DNA from: Bacteroidota bacterium
GTDB taxonomy: Bacteria > Bacteroidota > Bacteroidia > CAMBQF01
Length of the DNA: 7,586 nt
Reading direction: 5' to 3'
Assembly: GCA_027483285.1 (NCBI GenBank)
Contig: JAIXUZ010000094.1
Location: 1 to 7,586 of the forward strand
Part shown: in pieces, positions 1 to 6,479 of the stretch
How positions within the stretch are numbered: the stretch's first letter is position 1
Layout: every line of letters begins with the position of its first letter
Position numbers and translations under genes: made by a program
The notes under the pieces: model-generated
The model's database searches: none
What the model was told of the DNA's origin: nothing
The model's input: the letters and a program-made list of their open reading frames with translations, nothing else

Positions 1-1067
1 ATCTGGTCTTCCATATCAAGGCCATACTGCTTAAGTATGTTGTAGCGGTTAGGGCCAAAAAAGTATTTCAAACCATAGCTTTCAGTTGGCTTGTGGCCAT
101 ATGGAAGGCTAAGGGTAGCGGTGTTGGTTTTAATGTTTACCTGGTCAGTATCAGGAAAGGTTTTTACCGTTAAGTCAAGCGGTTTTTCAAAGGCTGTATT
201 GGCAATAAGCGTAGAGCTGAAAAACTGTTGTTTAAACGATATCCACTTCACCTTTGCTTCTGCGCTCACCTTATCGTCGCTGGTTAGCGACAGGTTGTCC
301 ACATCATCATCAGCATACTTATAGTATATGCTGCTTTGTTTGCGCTCGGTTTCGCCCAGGCGCTCCTGGCGGGTAAGGGTGCTGGCCCATTCAAAGGTTA
401 AGTTGCCTTGTTTTGCATCAACCACCGTATTCATACCCTCCAATTTTATTTTAAAGCCCAGAAGGTAGTCGTCGCCTTTTAGCGAGTATACATACTCAAT
501 ATAGGCACCGCCGGCGGTGTTTAGGCGCAGGGTAACAGAGTCTTTATTAGCACCTGTTACGCTTACCGATTTGCTGTTGGTATCAAAGTAAAAATCGGCA
601 GTGTTAAAGGCCACATTGTTAGAGAAAAACTTAAGCGATGTGTTGTTTGTTTGCTCAGTTAACAATACCAATGGCTTTTGGTCGTAGTTTTTAAAGCCTT
701 TCAGCTCTACGCGTTTAATCTCGCCCCCTTTGGTCGATACGTCAACCTTAATCTTCTCATTCTCCAGGGTGATGGTTTTAGCTGTACCCTTAGATGCTGC
801 TGCAAACAAACCAAATTTAAGGCTGTCGGTTTTAGCAATAACAGAATCTGGCAGGGTAGCCATTTTAATAGAGTCGGCCTTAATGCGGGCTTTTTCTTTC
901 ACCGCATACTCAATTGCTTTCAGGTCTTTTTCTTTAGCAGCCTTGGCAATCGAATCGTTTGCACGGTCAATTTTCTTTTGTTCTTCAGCAGATGGTTGCG
1001 TATAGAATTGGTAGCCAATTAAAATGGCAAATATCAATACAAAACCATATATGGTATTTCTATCCAT
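1..1067 (-). CDS. yidC: Membrane protein insertase YidC, N-terminal part (3' end outside window)
   Basis: YidC/Oxa1-family insertase, which helps place proteins in the inner membrane alone or with the Sec translocon. I translated 355 complete codons from the ATG at 1067; the frame is open to the window edge. Residues 4-19 form one hydrophobic segment (IYGFVLIFAILIGYQF), the usual N-terminal anchor of Gram-negative YidC. A charged Lys/Glu/Ala-rich linker follows to about residue 75, then a beta-rich periplasmic domain with the typical opening (ITLENEKIKVDVSTKGGEI) and GGAYIEYVYSL in the middle. The visible end, KYFFGPNRYNILKQYG, is the family's signature just before the conserved membrane domain. 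Family members in Bacteroidota are around 600 residues, so the five-helix insertase core is missing here because of the window boundary, not because the gene is broken. It lies 161 bp downstream of pyrG with its own promoter. No clear ribosome binding site precedes the ATG, as is usual in this phylum. Confidence 0.95.
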   Translation of the reverse strand, partial: MDRNTIYGFVLIFAILIGYQFYTQPSAEEQKKIDRANDSIAKAAKEKDLKAIEYAVKEKARIKADSIKMATLPDSVIAKTDSLKFGLFAAASKGTAKTITLENEKIKVDVSTKGGEIKRVELKGFKNYDQKPLVLLTEQTNNTSLKFFSNNVAFNTADFYFDTNSKSVSVTGANKDSVTLRLNTAGGAYIEYVYSLKGDDYLLGFKIKLEGMNTVVDAKQGNLTFEWASTLTRQERLGETERKQSSIYYKYADDDVDNLSLTSDDKVSAEAKVKWISFKQQFFSSTLIANTAFEKPLDLTVKTFPDTDQVNIKTNTATLSLPYGHKPTESYGLKYFFGPNRYNILKQYGLDMEDQ

Positions 1068-1089
1068 TAGGGGGAATTATTTAAGCGCG

Positions 1090-1097
1090 CAAAGGTA
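1090..1097 (-). promoter_or_regulatory. Bacteroidota-type -7 promoter element for yidC
   Basis: On the minus strand this reads TACCTTTG, a perfect match to the Bacteroidota -7 consensus TAnnTTTG. It lies 22 nt before the yidC ATG, which would leave a leader of about 15-18 nt. I see no TTTG-like -33 element 17-23 nt upstream; that space is filled by heptamer repeats. Confidence 0.7.
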
Positions 1098-1103
1098 GCA
1101 ATT

Positions 1104-1131
1104 AACTGATAACTGATAGTTGATAACTTTC
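1104..1131. repeat. Short tandem heptamer repeats upstream of yidC
   Basis: On the plus strand there are four consecutive 7-bp units: AACTGAT, AACTGAT, AGTTGAT and AACTTTC. The first two are identical, the third differs at two positions, and the fourth keeps only the AACT core. They sit immediately upstream of the yidC -7 element, where the -33 region is expected. This could be a protein-binding array or a product of replication slippage; the sequence alone does not decide. Confidence 0.6.
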
Positions 1132-1160
1132 AGTTTTATAAGCAGACGGATTTGAGGGCA

Positions 1161-1175
1161 CTTTATTGCATAAAG
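1161..1175. other. Perfect 15-bp inverted repeat between pyrG and yidC
   Basis: Six-base arms CTTTAT and ATAAAG surround a 3-nt centre. The structure lies 53 bp past the pyrG stop codon and about 94 bp before yidC. It is AT-rich and no U-tract follows it in the pyrG transcript, so it is a poor intrinsic terminator. It could be a weak hairpin or a binding site. The rest of this 161-bp gap holds only the yidC promoter and the heptamer repeats. Confidence 0.35.
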
Positions 1176-1228
1176 AGGATTAAAAATGAAAGATGGATTT
1201 CGCTGCTCAATCAGCTCTCCTCGCTCCT

Positions 1229-2830
1229 CTACTTATTGCACTCCTTAATAAAGTCTACAAATAGGGGGTGGGGGCGGTCTACGTTGCTGCGGTACTCGGG
1301 GTGGAATTGTACGCCTACAAACCAACGGTGGGCCGGTATCTCTACAATCTCTACCAGTTTGCCATCGGGGTTAATACCGGTAGCCATCATACCTGCTTTT
1401 TCGTAGTCTTTCAGGTACTCATTGTTAAACTCAAAACGGTGGCGGTGGCGCTCTAAAATGCGTTCCTCTCCATATATTTTAAGGGCTAACGAACCTTTTT
1501 TCAGTTTACAGGCATACTGGCCCAGGCGCATGGTGCCGCCTTTTTTAACTATGGCGCGTTGCTGCTCAAGCAGGCTAATAACAGGGTCGGTGGTGTTAAT
1601 GTCCATCTCGGTGCTGTTAGCACGTTTAAGGCCCAGTACGTTGCGTGCAAATTCAATAACAGCACACTGCATACCAAGGCAAATGCCCAAGAATGGAATG
1701 TCGTTTTCGCGTACGTATTTAATGGCCTCTATCTTGCCCTCAATGCCACGCTCGCCAAAGCCCGGGGCTACAATTACACCCTTGGCGTTTTTAAGTAGCG
1801 ATGCTACGTTTTTAGCGGTAACATCTTCGGCCTTAATCCACTCAATTTTCACACGGCACTCGTTGGCGGCACCAGCGTGTATTATAGACTCTACAATAGA
1901 TTTATATGAGTCTTTCAACTCAATATACTTACCTACCAAAGCAATGGTAGTTTCTGTTTTAGGGTTTTTAAGGCGAGATAAAAATGTTTTCCATTTATCT
2001 AAGTTAGGCTTGCCTTTGTGGGGAAGGTGCAACTTATCCATAACCACAATGTCAAGCTTTTCTTCCTGCATCATCATGGGTACATCGTAAATGGTTGATG
2101 CGTCCATTGACTCGATAACCGCGTTGGCATCAACGTTACAAAACAGGGCTATTTTCTTTTTAAGGTCTTTGCCCAGTTCATGCTCTGTGCGGCAAACCAA
2201 CACATCGGGCTGAATACCATAAGCCAATAGCGACTTAACTGAGTTTTGTGTAGGCTTGGTTTTAAGTTCGCCGGCTGCGGCTAAGTAAGGCACTAAAGTT
2301 AAATGGATGCACAAGGCGTTGGTAGAACCAACCTCGTACCGTATCTGACGCACAGCCTCTATAAACGGCAGCGACTCAATATCGCCCACAGTGCCGCCAA
2401 TTTCAGTTATTACCACATCGTAACGGCCGGTTTTGCCCAGCTGCTTGATGTTGTACTTAATCTCATCGGTAATATGCGGCACCACCTGTACGGTTTTGCC
2501 AAGGTAGTCGCCGTGGCGCTCTTTGTTAATTACATTTTGGTAAATACGGCCGGTGGTAATGTTGTTGGCCTGCGATGTGGGAACGCCCAAAAAGCGCTCG
2601 TAGTGGCCAAGGTCAAGGTCGGTTTCGGCACCGTCCTCGGTAACGTAGCACTCGCCGTGCTCGTATGGGTTAAGTGTGCCCGGGTCTACGTTTATATAGG
2701 GGTCTAACTTTTGAATGGTAACTTTAAGGCCACGAGCTTGTAATAATTTAGCTAATGATGCGGATATGATTCCCTTGCCTAACGACGATGCAACACCGCC
2801 TGTGACGAAAATATATTTAGTAGATGACAT
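1229..2830 (-). CDS. pyrG: CTP synthase (glutamine-hydrolysing)
   Basis: Cytosolic enzyme that converts UTP, ATP and glutamine to CTP, the last step of de novo pyrimidine nucleotide synthesis. The 533 residues match the usual family length (about 530-550). The N-terminal synthetase domain (about 1-270) opens with the P-loop-like VTGGVASSLGKG at 10-20, followed by the highly conserved stretch at 43-80 (KLDPYINVDPGT, TEDGAETDLDLGHYERF) with Mg/ATP-binding acidic residues, and ITEIGGTVGDIES at 141-153. The C-terminal class I glutamine amidotransferase domain (about 295-530) has the nucleophile Cys384 in FLGICLGMQ and the His510/Glu512 pair in VGVQFHPEY, so both half-reactions look intact. The ATG at 2830 gives the normal family N-terminus. 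The gene has its own promoter in the 61-bp gap after the DUF1801-like gene; yidC follows on the same strand. Confidence 0.98.
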   Translation of the reverse strand: MSSTKYIFVTGGVASSLGKGIISASLAKLLQARGLKVTIQKLDPYINVDPGTLNPYEHGECYVTEDGAETDLDLGHYERFLGVPTSQANNITTGRIYQNVINKERHGDYLGKTVQVVPHITDEIKYNIKQLGKTGRYDVVITEIGGTVGDIESLPFIEAVRQIRYEVGSTNALCIHLTLVPYLAAAGELKTKPTQNSVKSLLAYGIQPDVLVCRTEHELGKDLKKKIALFCNVDANAVIESMDASTIYDVPMMMQEEKLDIVVMDKLHLPHKGKPNLDKWKTFLSRLKNPKTETTIALVGKYIELKDSYKSIVESIIHAGAANECRVKIEWIKAEDVTAKNVASLLKNAKGVIVAPGFGERGIEGKIEAIKYVRENDIPFLGICLGMQCAVIEFARNVLGLKRANSTEMDINTTDPVISLLEQQRAIVKKGGTMRLGQYACKLKKGSLALKIYGEERILERHRHRFEFNNEYLKDYEKAGMMATGINPDGKLVEIVEIPAHRWFVGVQFHPEYRSNVDRPHPLFVDFIKECNK

Positions 2831-2832
2831 GA

Positions 2833-2853
2833 CCTGATTTTACGACTATCAGG
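2833..2853. other. Inverted repeat in the pyrG leader
   Basis: CCTGAT at 2833-2838 and ATCAGG at 2848-2853 are perfect 6-base inverted arms around a 9-nt loop. The repeat lies between the pyrG -7 element and its ATG, ending 2 nt before the start codon. In the mRNA it could form a small hairpin next to the translation start; as DNA it could be an operator. A 6-bp stem may also occur by chance. Confidence 0.35.
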
Positions 2854-2856
2854 GCT

Positions 2857-2864
2857 CAAATTTA
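2857..2864 (-). promoter_or_regulatory. Bacteroidota-type -7 promoter element for pyrG
   Basis: On the minus strand this reads TAAATTTG, a perfect TAnnTTTG match, 26 nt upstream of the pyrG ATG in the short gap after the DUF1801-like gene. No good -33 TTTG is seen at the expected distance. The element suggests pyrG can be transcribed independently of the kinase cluster upstream. Confidence 0.6.
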
Positions 2865-2891
2865 CGCAGAATTTTTGACGTTAAGGTTATG

Positions 2892-3236
2892 TTATCTTTT
2901 ATTTCGCAGTTTATTTATTTCAACGGCCTCGTGTATCAGGCTTTGGAGTAAGGGTATATCAATATCTTCTACTTTTTTATAATGTATTTTTCTGATGATT
3001 TTAGTATCGGGTGGGCTAAAGGCTTCTTGTGTAAGCATGTATTTACCCTTTACAAAAGCTATGTATACGCCTTTGCTATCGCGGCTTAAAAAGCAGCAGG
3101 CTTCCAGGTAATGAAAAACGGGCAGGTACTTGTCGTGCTTTTCTTCAAAGCCAATGGCGGTGTCTAAAATAATATCGCGCAACACAGCAAAAATCTCCAG
3201 GTGGTGGGGCTTTTGTTTGCCAAGGTATGTGCTCAT
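2892..3236 (-). CDS. Small DUF1801-like (YdhG-type) protein
   Basis: A soluble 114-residue protein with no signal peptide or membrane segment. It resembles the DUF1801/YdhG family in layout: an N-terminal helix (about 12-28, HLEIFAVLRDIILDT), a central beta region (residues 38-68) containing GVYIAFVKGKYM, then IIRKIHYKKVEDID and a C-terminal helix with LLQSLIHEAVEINKL. The usual family length is about 110-140 residues. Members have a frataxin-like fold by family knowledge, and some Bacillus relatives have been proposed as iron chaperones, but I see no metal ligands here that would justify that role. Two adjacent cysteines (47-48) lie in the core. The ATG at 3236 is 6 bp after the histidine kinase stop, so the two are very likely co-transcribed. 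Molecular function is unknown; the family call is from remembered pattern, not a search. Confidence 0.7.
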   Translation of the reverse strand: MSTYLGKQKPHHLEIFAVLRDIILDTAIGFEEKHDKYLPVFHYLEACCFLSRDSKGVYIAFVKGKYMLTQEAFSPPDTKIIRKIHYKKVEDIDIPLLQSLIHEAVEINKLRNKR

Positions 3237-3242
3237 TTAGTA

Positions 3243-5063
3243 CTAAAAATGTATTGTAAACGTAGTACCCTGGCCCAGGGTGCTGCTAACACCAATGTTG
3301 CCACCCTGGCTTTCTACCTGGTTTTTCACCAGGAATAGGCCAACACCGTGGGCATCTTTTCGGCGGGTAAATACTTTATATAAACCAAATATTTTGCCAC
3401 TGTGGCGGTTAAGGTCAATACCTATTCCGTTATCAGAAAAAATAAGTACAGGGTTTTCATTCTCTTTATGGCTGGTAATGGTTATTTGCGGGGTACGGTC
3501 GGCACTGGCGTATTTAATGCTGTTTGTAATAAGGTTTATAAATACACTCTTCATATACTCTTTGGGGAAGTTTATGGTGGGGCATTCATTAAAATTAACA
3601 GTAAATGTAGCCCCGCTATTGCTGATAATAGCAGCCAACTCGCCCTGCACCTTGGTTAATACTTCTTCCAGGTTGTTATCAACTTTACTAATGTCATGGT
3701 TGTTACGTATTTTTAGTGCCTCAGCCAGGGTGTCAATAGTTTCAATAAGCAACGATGCACTTTGCGACATTTTTTGTAAATACTGGTCTTTGTTTTCAGG
3801 CTCAGTATCGTGCTTTAGCAAATCAACAAGCATATTGATGTTAGAAGCGGGGGCTCGCAGGTTGTGCGATGTTATGTAGGCAAAATTTTCAAGCTGTTCT
3901 TTTTGGTTTGCCATTGCGTTTTTAGCCTCGGTAATTTCAGTAATATCGTGGGCTTCTACAATTATAAATGCAATCTGCCTGCTGGTATCGTATATGGGCT
4001 TTGTCGATACGGTAAGGTAAACGGTGCCCATTGTATTGCCGTTAAAAAGTATACTTTCTTTAGACTGAATACCATTGTTGGCATCTGCAACAAAGCGCTT
4101 TAAAATACTACTACCCATTTTATCAATAGGGCTTTCGCCAATTTCCCAGATGTAGGTGCCCAATACCTCATAAAGATTTTTGCGACGGAGGTTTAGCAAA
4201 CTGGGGCTGCACTCTACATAGGTACCATCGGGACTAAGCAGTGCCATATAGCTACTTACGTTGTTAAAAATGCCCCTAAATTTGAGGGTAGCATTTATCA
4301 GCGAGTTTTCGGCTACTTTTCGGTCGTTAACATCTATAAGCGAGCCCAGCATACTTACCGGTTCGCCATTTTGGTTAAAAGTTATTCTGCCGCTGGCCAG
4401 GTACCATTTGTATATCTCGTCTTTATTTTTCAACCTGTACTCAATATAAAATACAGGTTGTTCTGGCGAGTGCTGATGGTGTATGGCAAAGGCTGCTTTT
4501 ACATCGTCGGGGTGAATAAGGCTAGCAAAATTATCAAGGTTGGCTTCAATTTCGTTTTCTTCGTAGCCTAGCAATTCGTAGTAACGCTTAGACCAAATTT
4601 GCAAGGGCTTATTAATGTCGGGCCAATGCCAAACGCCTGCAGAAATGGCATCAATAACGGCTTCGTAGAGGTGTTTTTGTTCTTCAAGCAGGCGCTCTGT
4701 GCGCACCAGCTCTGTAATATTTTGGGTTACGGCCATGCCGTATGTTGGGCCATCTTCATCAGCCCTTATACACGAAAAGGTAACCAGGTAGGTATCTTCA
4801 GCGCTTTCCAGCTTTATCTGAAAATTCTCTCCGCCAACAGCCCTGGTATAAAAAGGCAAAATATAAGAGTAACTGCCTGGTAATATTTCATATATGGTTT
4901 TACCCACCATATCTTCGGGTTTATATCCCCGCTTAATAAGTTCTTCCCCTTCGGCAAATATGTAGCGGAAATCGACATCAAAAATAAGTATAGAACTATT
5001 GGGTATACTTGATACTATTCCTTTAGATACCAGTGGTATCTGGCTGCTATTAATCCTATCCAT
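3243..5063 (-). CDS. Soluble PAS-PAS-PAS sensor histidine kinase
   Basis: Hybrid-free sensor kinase of 606 residues, numbered from the ATG at 5063. Three PAS-type sensing domains lie at about 20-118 (FDVDFRYIFAEGEEL, GKTIYEILP), 132-249 (PAS_3-like: YYELLGYEENEI, LIHPDDV, GSLIDVNDRK) and 259-378 (GIFNNVSSYMALLSPDG). The HisKA region has the phospho-acceptor His400 in ITSHNLRAPASNI. The ATPase domain has an N-box (FINLITNSIKYA, Asn514), G1 box DNGIGID (Asp544) and G2 box HGVGLFLVKNQ (about 572-582), so catalysis looks intact. There are no membrane segments and no signal peptide, so it should sense a cytosolic cue. No receiver domain or response regulator gene is in the window. The frame extends upstream to a TTG at 5102 (13 more codons); I prefer the ATG because a near-consensus -7 element lies inside that extension. 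It follows the rhomboid gene by 54 bp and precedes the DUF1801-like gene by 6 bp. Confidence 0.93.
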   Translation of the reverse strand: MDRINSSQIPLVSKGIVSSIPNSSILIFDVDFRYIFAEGEELIKRGYKPEDMVGKTIYEILPGSYSYILPFYTRAVGGENFQIKLESAEDTYLVTFSCIRADEDGPTYGMAVTQNITELVRTERLLEEQKHLYEAVIDAISAGVWHWPDINKPLQIWSKRYYELLGYEENEIEANLDNFASLIHPDDVKAAFAIHHQHSPEQPVFYIEYRLKNKDEIYKWYLASGRITFNQNGEPVSMLGSLIDVNDRKVAENSLINATLKFRGIFNNVSSYMALLSPDGTYVECSPSLLNLRRKNLYEVLGTYIWEIGESPIDKMGSSILKRFVADANNGIQSKESILFNGNTMGTVYLTVSTKPIYDTSRQIAFIIVEAHDITEITEAKNAMANQKEQLENFAYITSHNLRAPASNINMLVDLLKHDTEPENKDQYLQKMSQSASLLIETIDTLAEALKIRNNHDISKVDNNLEEVLTKVQGELAAIISNSGATFTVNFNECPTINFPKEYMKSVFINLITNSIKYASADRTPQITITSHKENENPVLIFSDNGIGIDLNRHSGKIFGLYKVFTRRKDAHGVGLFLVKNQVESQGGNIGVSSTLGQGTTFTIHF

Positions 5064-5080
5064 ATAACGTGTAAGAAGAT

Positions 5081-5088
5081 TAAAGGTA
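5081..5088 (-). promoter_or_regulatory. Possible -7 promoter element for the histidine kinase
   Basis: The minus strand reads TACCTTTA, seven of eight bases in common with the yidC element TACCTTTG and missing only the final consensus G. Both sit in the same context, TTGCTACCTTT. It is 17 nt before the kinase ATG at 5063. If active, it rules out the TTG start at 5102 for that transcript. No -33 element is visible. Confidence 0.35.
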
Positions 5089-5117
5089 GCAAATAAAAGC
5101 AATAATTGGCTGATAAA

Positions 5118-5789
5118 CTAAGCAGCCGGAGGTATTTCTTTATCCTCGGCCGGTTGATTCCAGGGCGCTTCTGGGTCATCGGGTTCGTCTTCTTCGTCCT
5201 CAAAGTATTTCCGTTCTTTAGGGCCAAAGGGCAGGTAATATATGGCGCACATAACCCCGGCCAGCATACCGCATATATGGGCCTCGAACGATACATCAGG
5301 AAAAATAGGGAACAAGCCCCAAAACATGCTGCCGTATAAAAAAGCTACCAGAAAAGATAACATTACCAAATCATTCCGGCGGCGCAAAAAGCCACTTATC
5401 AGCACAAACGACCAAAGCCCGTAAACTACCCCGCTGGCACCAATATGGTAGCTCTCTCTGGCAAACATCCATACCCAAAGGCCGGTAAGCACATAAATAA
5501 GGAAGAATACCCTAAAGGCAATATCGCGGTAGGTGCCAAAAAGTATCAACCCTAAAACCAGCATTGGCAATAGGTTAGACAATAGGTGGTTCCACTCGCC
5601 GTGTATAAATGGGGAGAACAATATGCCCCTTGCTCCAGTAACATCGCGCGGCAATATGCCAAAAGATATTACCTTTAGGCTGTTGCCAAACACCAGGTAG
5701 GCAATAACCATAAGCAGGCAAATGGCTATTGGAAACCAGATGAGCGAACGTTGTTTAGTTGCCACTTTGGGCGTATGTAAATTTTCCAC
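5118..5789 (-). CDS. Rhomboid-family intramembrane serine protease
   Basis: Six-helix integral inner-membrane protease (family S54) that would cleave transmembrane substrates within the bilayer; the substrate is unknown. Helices fall at about 17-34, 66-84, 92-108, 115-133, 141-158 and 168-186 of 223 residues. The family's HxxxN motif is H68-LLS-N72 in EWNHLLSN; the catalytic serine is Ser119 in HIGASGVVYG (GxSG); the catalytic histidine is His171 in FEAHICGMLAG. The Ser/His dyad is present, so it should be active. Residues about 190-223 form a hydrophilic tail rich in Glu, Asp and Pro. The start is a GTG at 5789: an in-frame TAG lies two codons upstream, and the next in-frame ATG would cut into the first helix. 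It may lead a transcript with the kinase and DUF1801-like genes. Confidence 0.93.
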   Translation of the reverse strand: MENLHTPKVATKQRSLIWFPIAICLLMVIAYLVFGNSLKVISFGILPRDVTGARGILFSPFIHGEWNHLLSNLLPMLVLGLILFGTYRDIAFRVFFLIYVLTGLWVWMFARESYHIGASGVVYGLWSFVLISGFLRRRNDLVMLSFLVAFLYGSMFWGLFPIFPDVSFEAHICGMLAGVMCAIYYLPFGPKERKYFEDEEDEPDDPEAPWNQPAEDKEIPPAA

Positions 5790-5795
5790 TACCTA

Positions 5796-5803
5796 CAAAA
5801 GTA
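5796..5803 (-). promoter_or_regulatory. Bacteroidota-type -7 promoter element for the rhomboid gene
   Basis: The minus strand reads TACTTTTG, a perfect TAnnTTTG match. It ends only 6 nt before the GTG start at 5789, so transcription would begin at or next to the start codon, implying a leaderless or nearly leaderless mRNA. A T-run lies directly upstream and no -33 TTTG is evident. Confidence 0.55.
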
Positions 5804-5818
5804 AAAAAACGGAACAGG

Positions 5819-5849
5819 TTTTGTAAGAAACCTATTATATATAGTTACA
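5819..5849 (+). promoter_or_regulatory. Weak candidate promoter for the exported-protein gene
   Basis: In the 73-bp divergent gap, TTTTG (5819-5823) could serve as a -33 element and TAGTTACA (5842-5849), 18 nt later, as a degraded -7 element: it keeps TA and the first T of TTTG only. The start codon at 5863 follows at a suitable distance. No better plus-strand match is present, and the match is poor. Confidence 0.25.
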
Positions 5850-5862
5850 GTATAATAAAGAC

Positions 5863-6429
5863 ATGAAGCAATTGTACGCTTTATTTTGTTTAGTTTTTCT
5901 GTTTTTTGCGGCAGCGCAGGCGCAACCTGCTGCGCCCCAATTGCAAACCCCTTGTGTGGTTATGGAGGGGTTGATGAAGGATTTTCCTAATAATTTTAAG
6001 GCTTATATAGGCGAAGATATAGAGGTTGATATGTTCAGCCAGCAAGATGCCCGCTTTCAATCTAAAATAACAATACCCGGTGCCCGCGAAACTTTTTTTT
6101 ATAATGAGGTATTTAGCAAAGCCAACGTATTTTACACTAAGTTTTACGAAGGGGGCGACTCTGCCCTTGCCAATGGAGAGTTTAGAAAATGGCGCAGCAA
6201 ACTGGAAGGCTGCTCCACATTACCTTTTGGAACCTTGGGTGCTATTGAGAGCGAAGACGAGTATGAGAAGAAAATAATATGGTACCCGTTTGATGTTAGC
6301 GGCGATATGGAGAAGAAATACGGCAACCTGCAAATAGAGTTTAAAATATTTAAATGGAGCAAAATGAAGCCCAACGGGCAATTAGACCCTGTTTACACCT
6401 TAGAAATGAGGATTTTGCGTAGCTCATAA
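5863..6429 (+). CDS. Exported protein of unknown function
   Basis: A 188-residue protein I do not recognise. It begins with a clear Sec signal peptide: MKQ, a hydrophobic core from about 4 to 17 (LYALFCLVFLFFAAA), and a likely cleavage after AQA at residue 20, leaving a mature part starting QPAAPQ. There is no lipobox at the cleavage site, so it should be periplasmic or secreted, not lipid-anchored. The mature part has exactly two cysteines, Cys31 and Cys117, which could form a disulfide; it is otherwise mixed polar/aromatic with no membrane segment (ETFFYNEVF, VFYTKFYEGG, KKIIWYPFDV). The end, VYTLEMRILRSS, looks like a closing beta strand. The ATG at 5863 is the natural start because it opens the signal peptide. 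It is divergent from the rhomboid gene and 75 bp upstream of nadB on the same strand, but context suggests no function. Confidence 0.85.
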   Translation: MKQLYALFCLVFLFFAAAQAQPAAPQLQTPCVVMEGLMKDFPNNFKAYIGEDIEVDMFSQQDARFQSKITIPGARETFFYNEVFSKANVFYTKFYEGGDSALANGEFRKWRSKLEGCSTLPFGTLGAIESEDEYEKKIIWYPFDVSGDMEKKYGNLQIEFKIFKWSKMKPNGQLDPVYTLEMRILRSS

Positions 6430-6451
6430 CCTCTGTCTTTTTTTCTTTAGT

Positions 6452-6466
6452 GCCGAACAATTCGGC
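6452..6466. other. Perfect palindrome between the exported-protein gene and nadB
   Basis: GCCGAA and TTCGGC are perfect 6-base arms around the 3-nt centre CAA. As RNA this is a tight GC-containing hairpin 23 bp past the exported-protein stop, but it is followed by TTATCAATAG and not a U-tract, so it is at best a weak terminator; the T-run lies upstream of it instead. As DNA it covers the -33 position of the nadB promoter and could be an operator. Confidence 0.5.
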
Positions 6467-6479
6467 TTATCAATAGTTC

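Noticed and set aside
678..1022. Plus-strand open frames of 114 and 91 residues
   Set aside because: Both are antisense to the YidC N-terminal region, which translates into a clear family sequence on the minus strand.
1422..2090. Plus-strand open frame of 222 residues
   Set aside because: It is antisense to pyrG, whose frame is fully conserved there; the predicted protein has no recognisable domain and the frame is a codon-bias shadow.
3280..3879. Plus-strand open frame of 199 residues
   Set aside because: It is antisense to the histidine kinase ATPase and HisKA domains, where all catalytic motifs are intact on the minus strand.
5015..5296. Minus-strand 93-residue frame overlapping the rhomboid and kinase genes
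   Set aside because: It overlaps both well-supported genes in another frame and its product is not protein-like.
5817..5832. GGTTT/AAACC inverted repeat in the divergent gap
   Set aside because: Arms of 5 bases in an AT-rich 73-bp gap are readily expected by chance, and nothing else supports it.
5851..5856. TATAAT, a sigma-70-like -10 box before the exported-protein gene
   Set aside because: No -35 box is present at the right distance, transcription would start on the start codon, and this phylum's main promoters use a different -7 element.
6438..6466. T-run plus hairpin as an intrinsic terminator after the exported-protein gene
   Set aside because: The T-run lies before the hairpin on the plus strand, and what follows the hairpin is not a U-tract, so the usual terminator order is not met.
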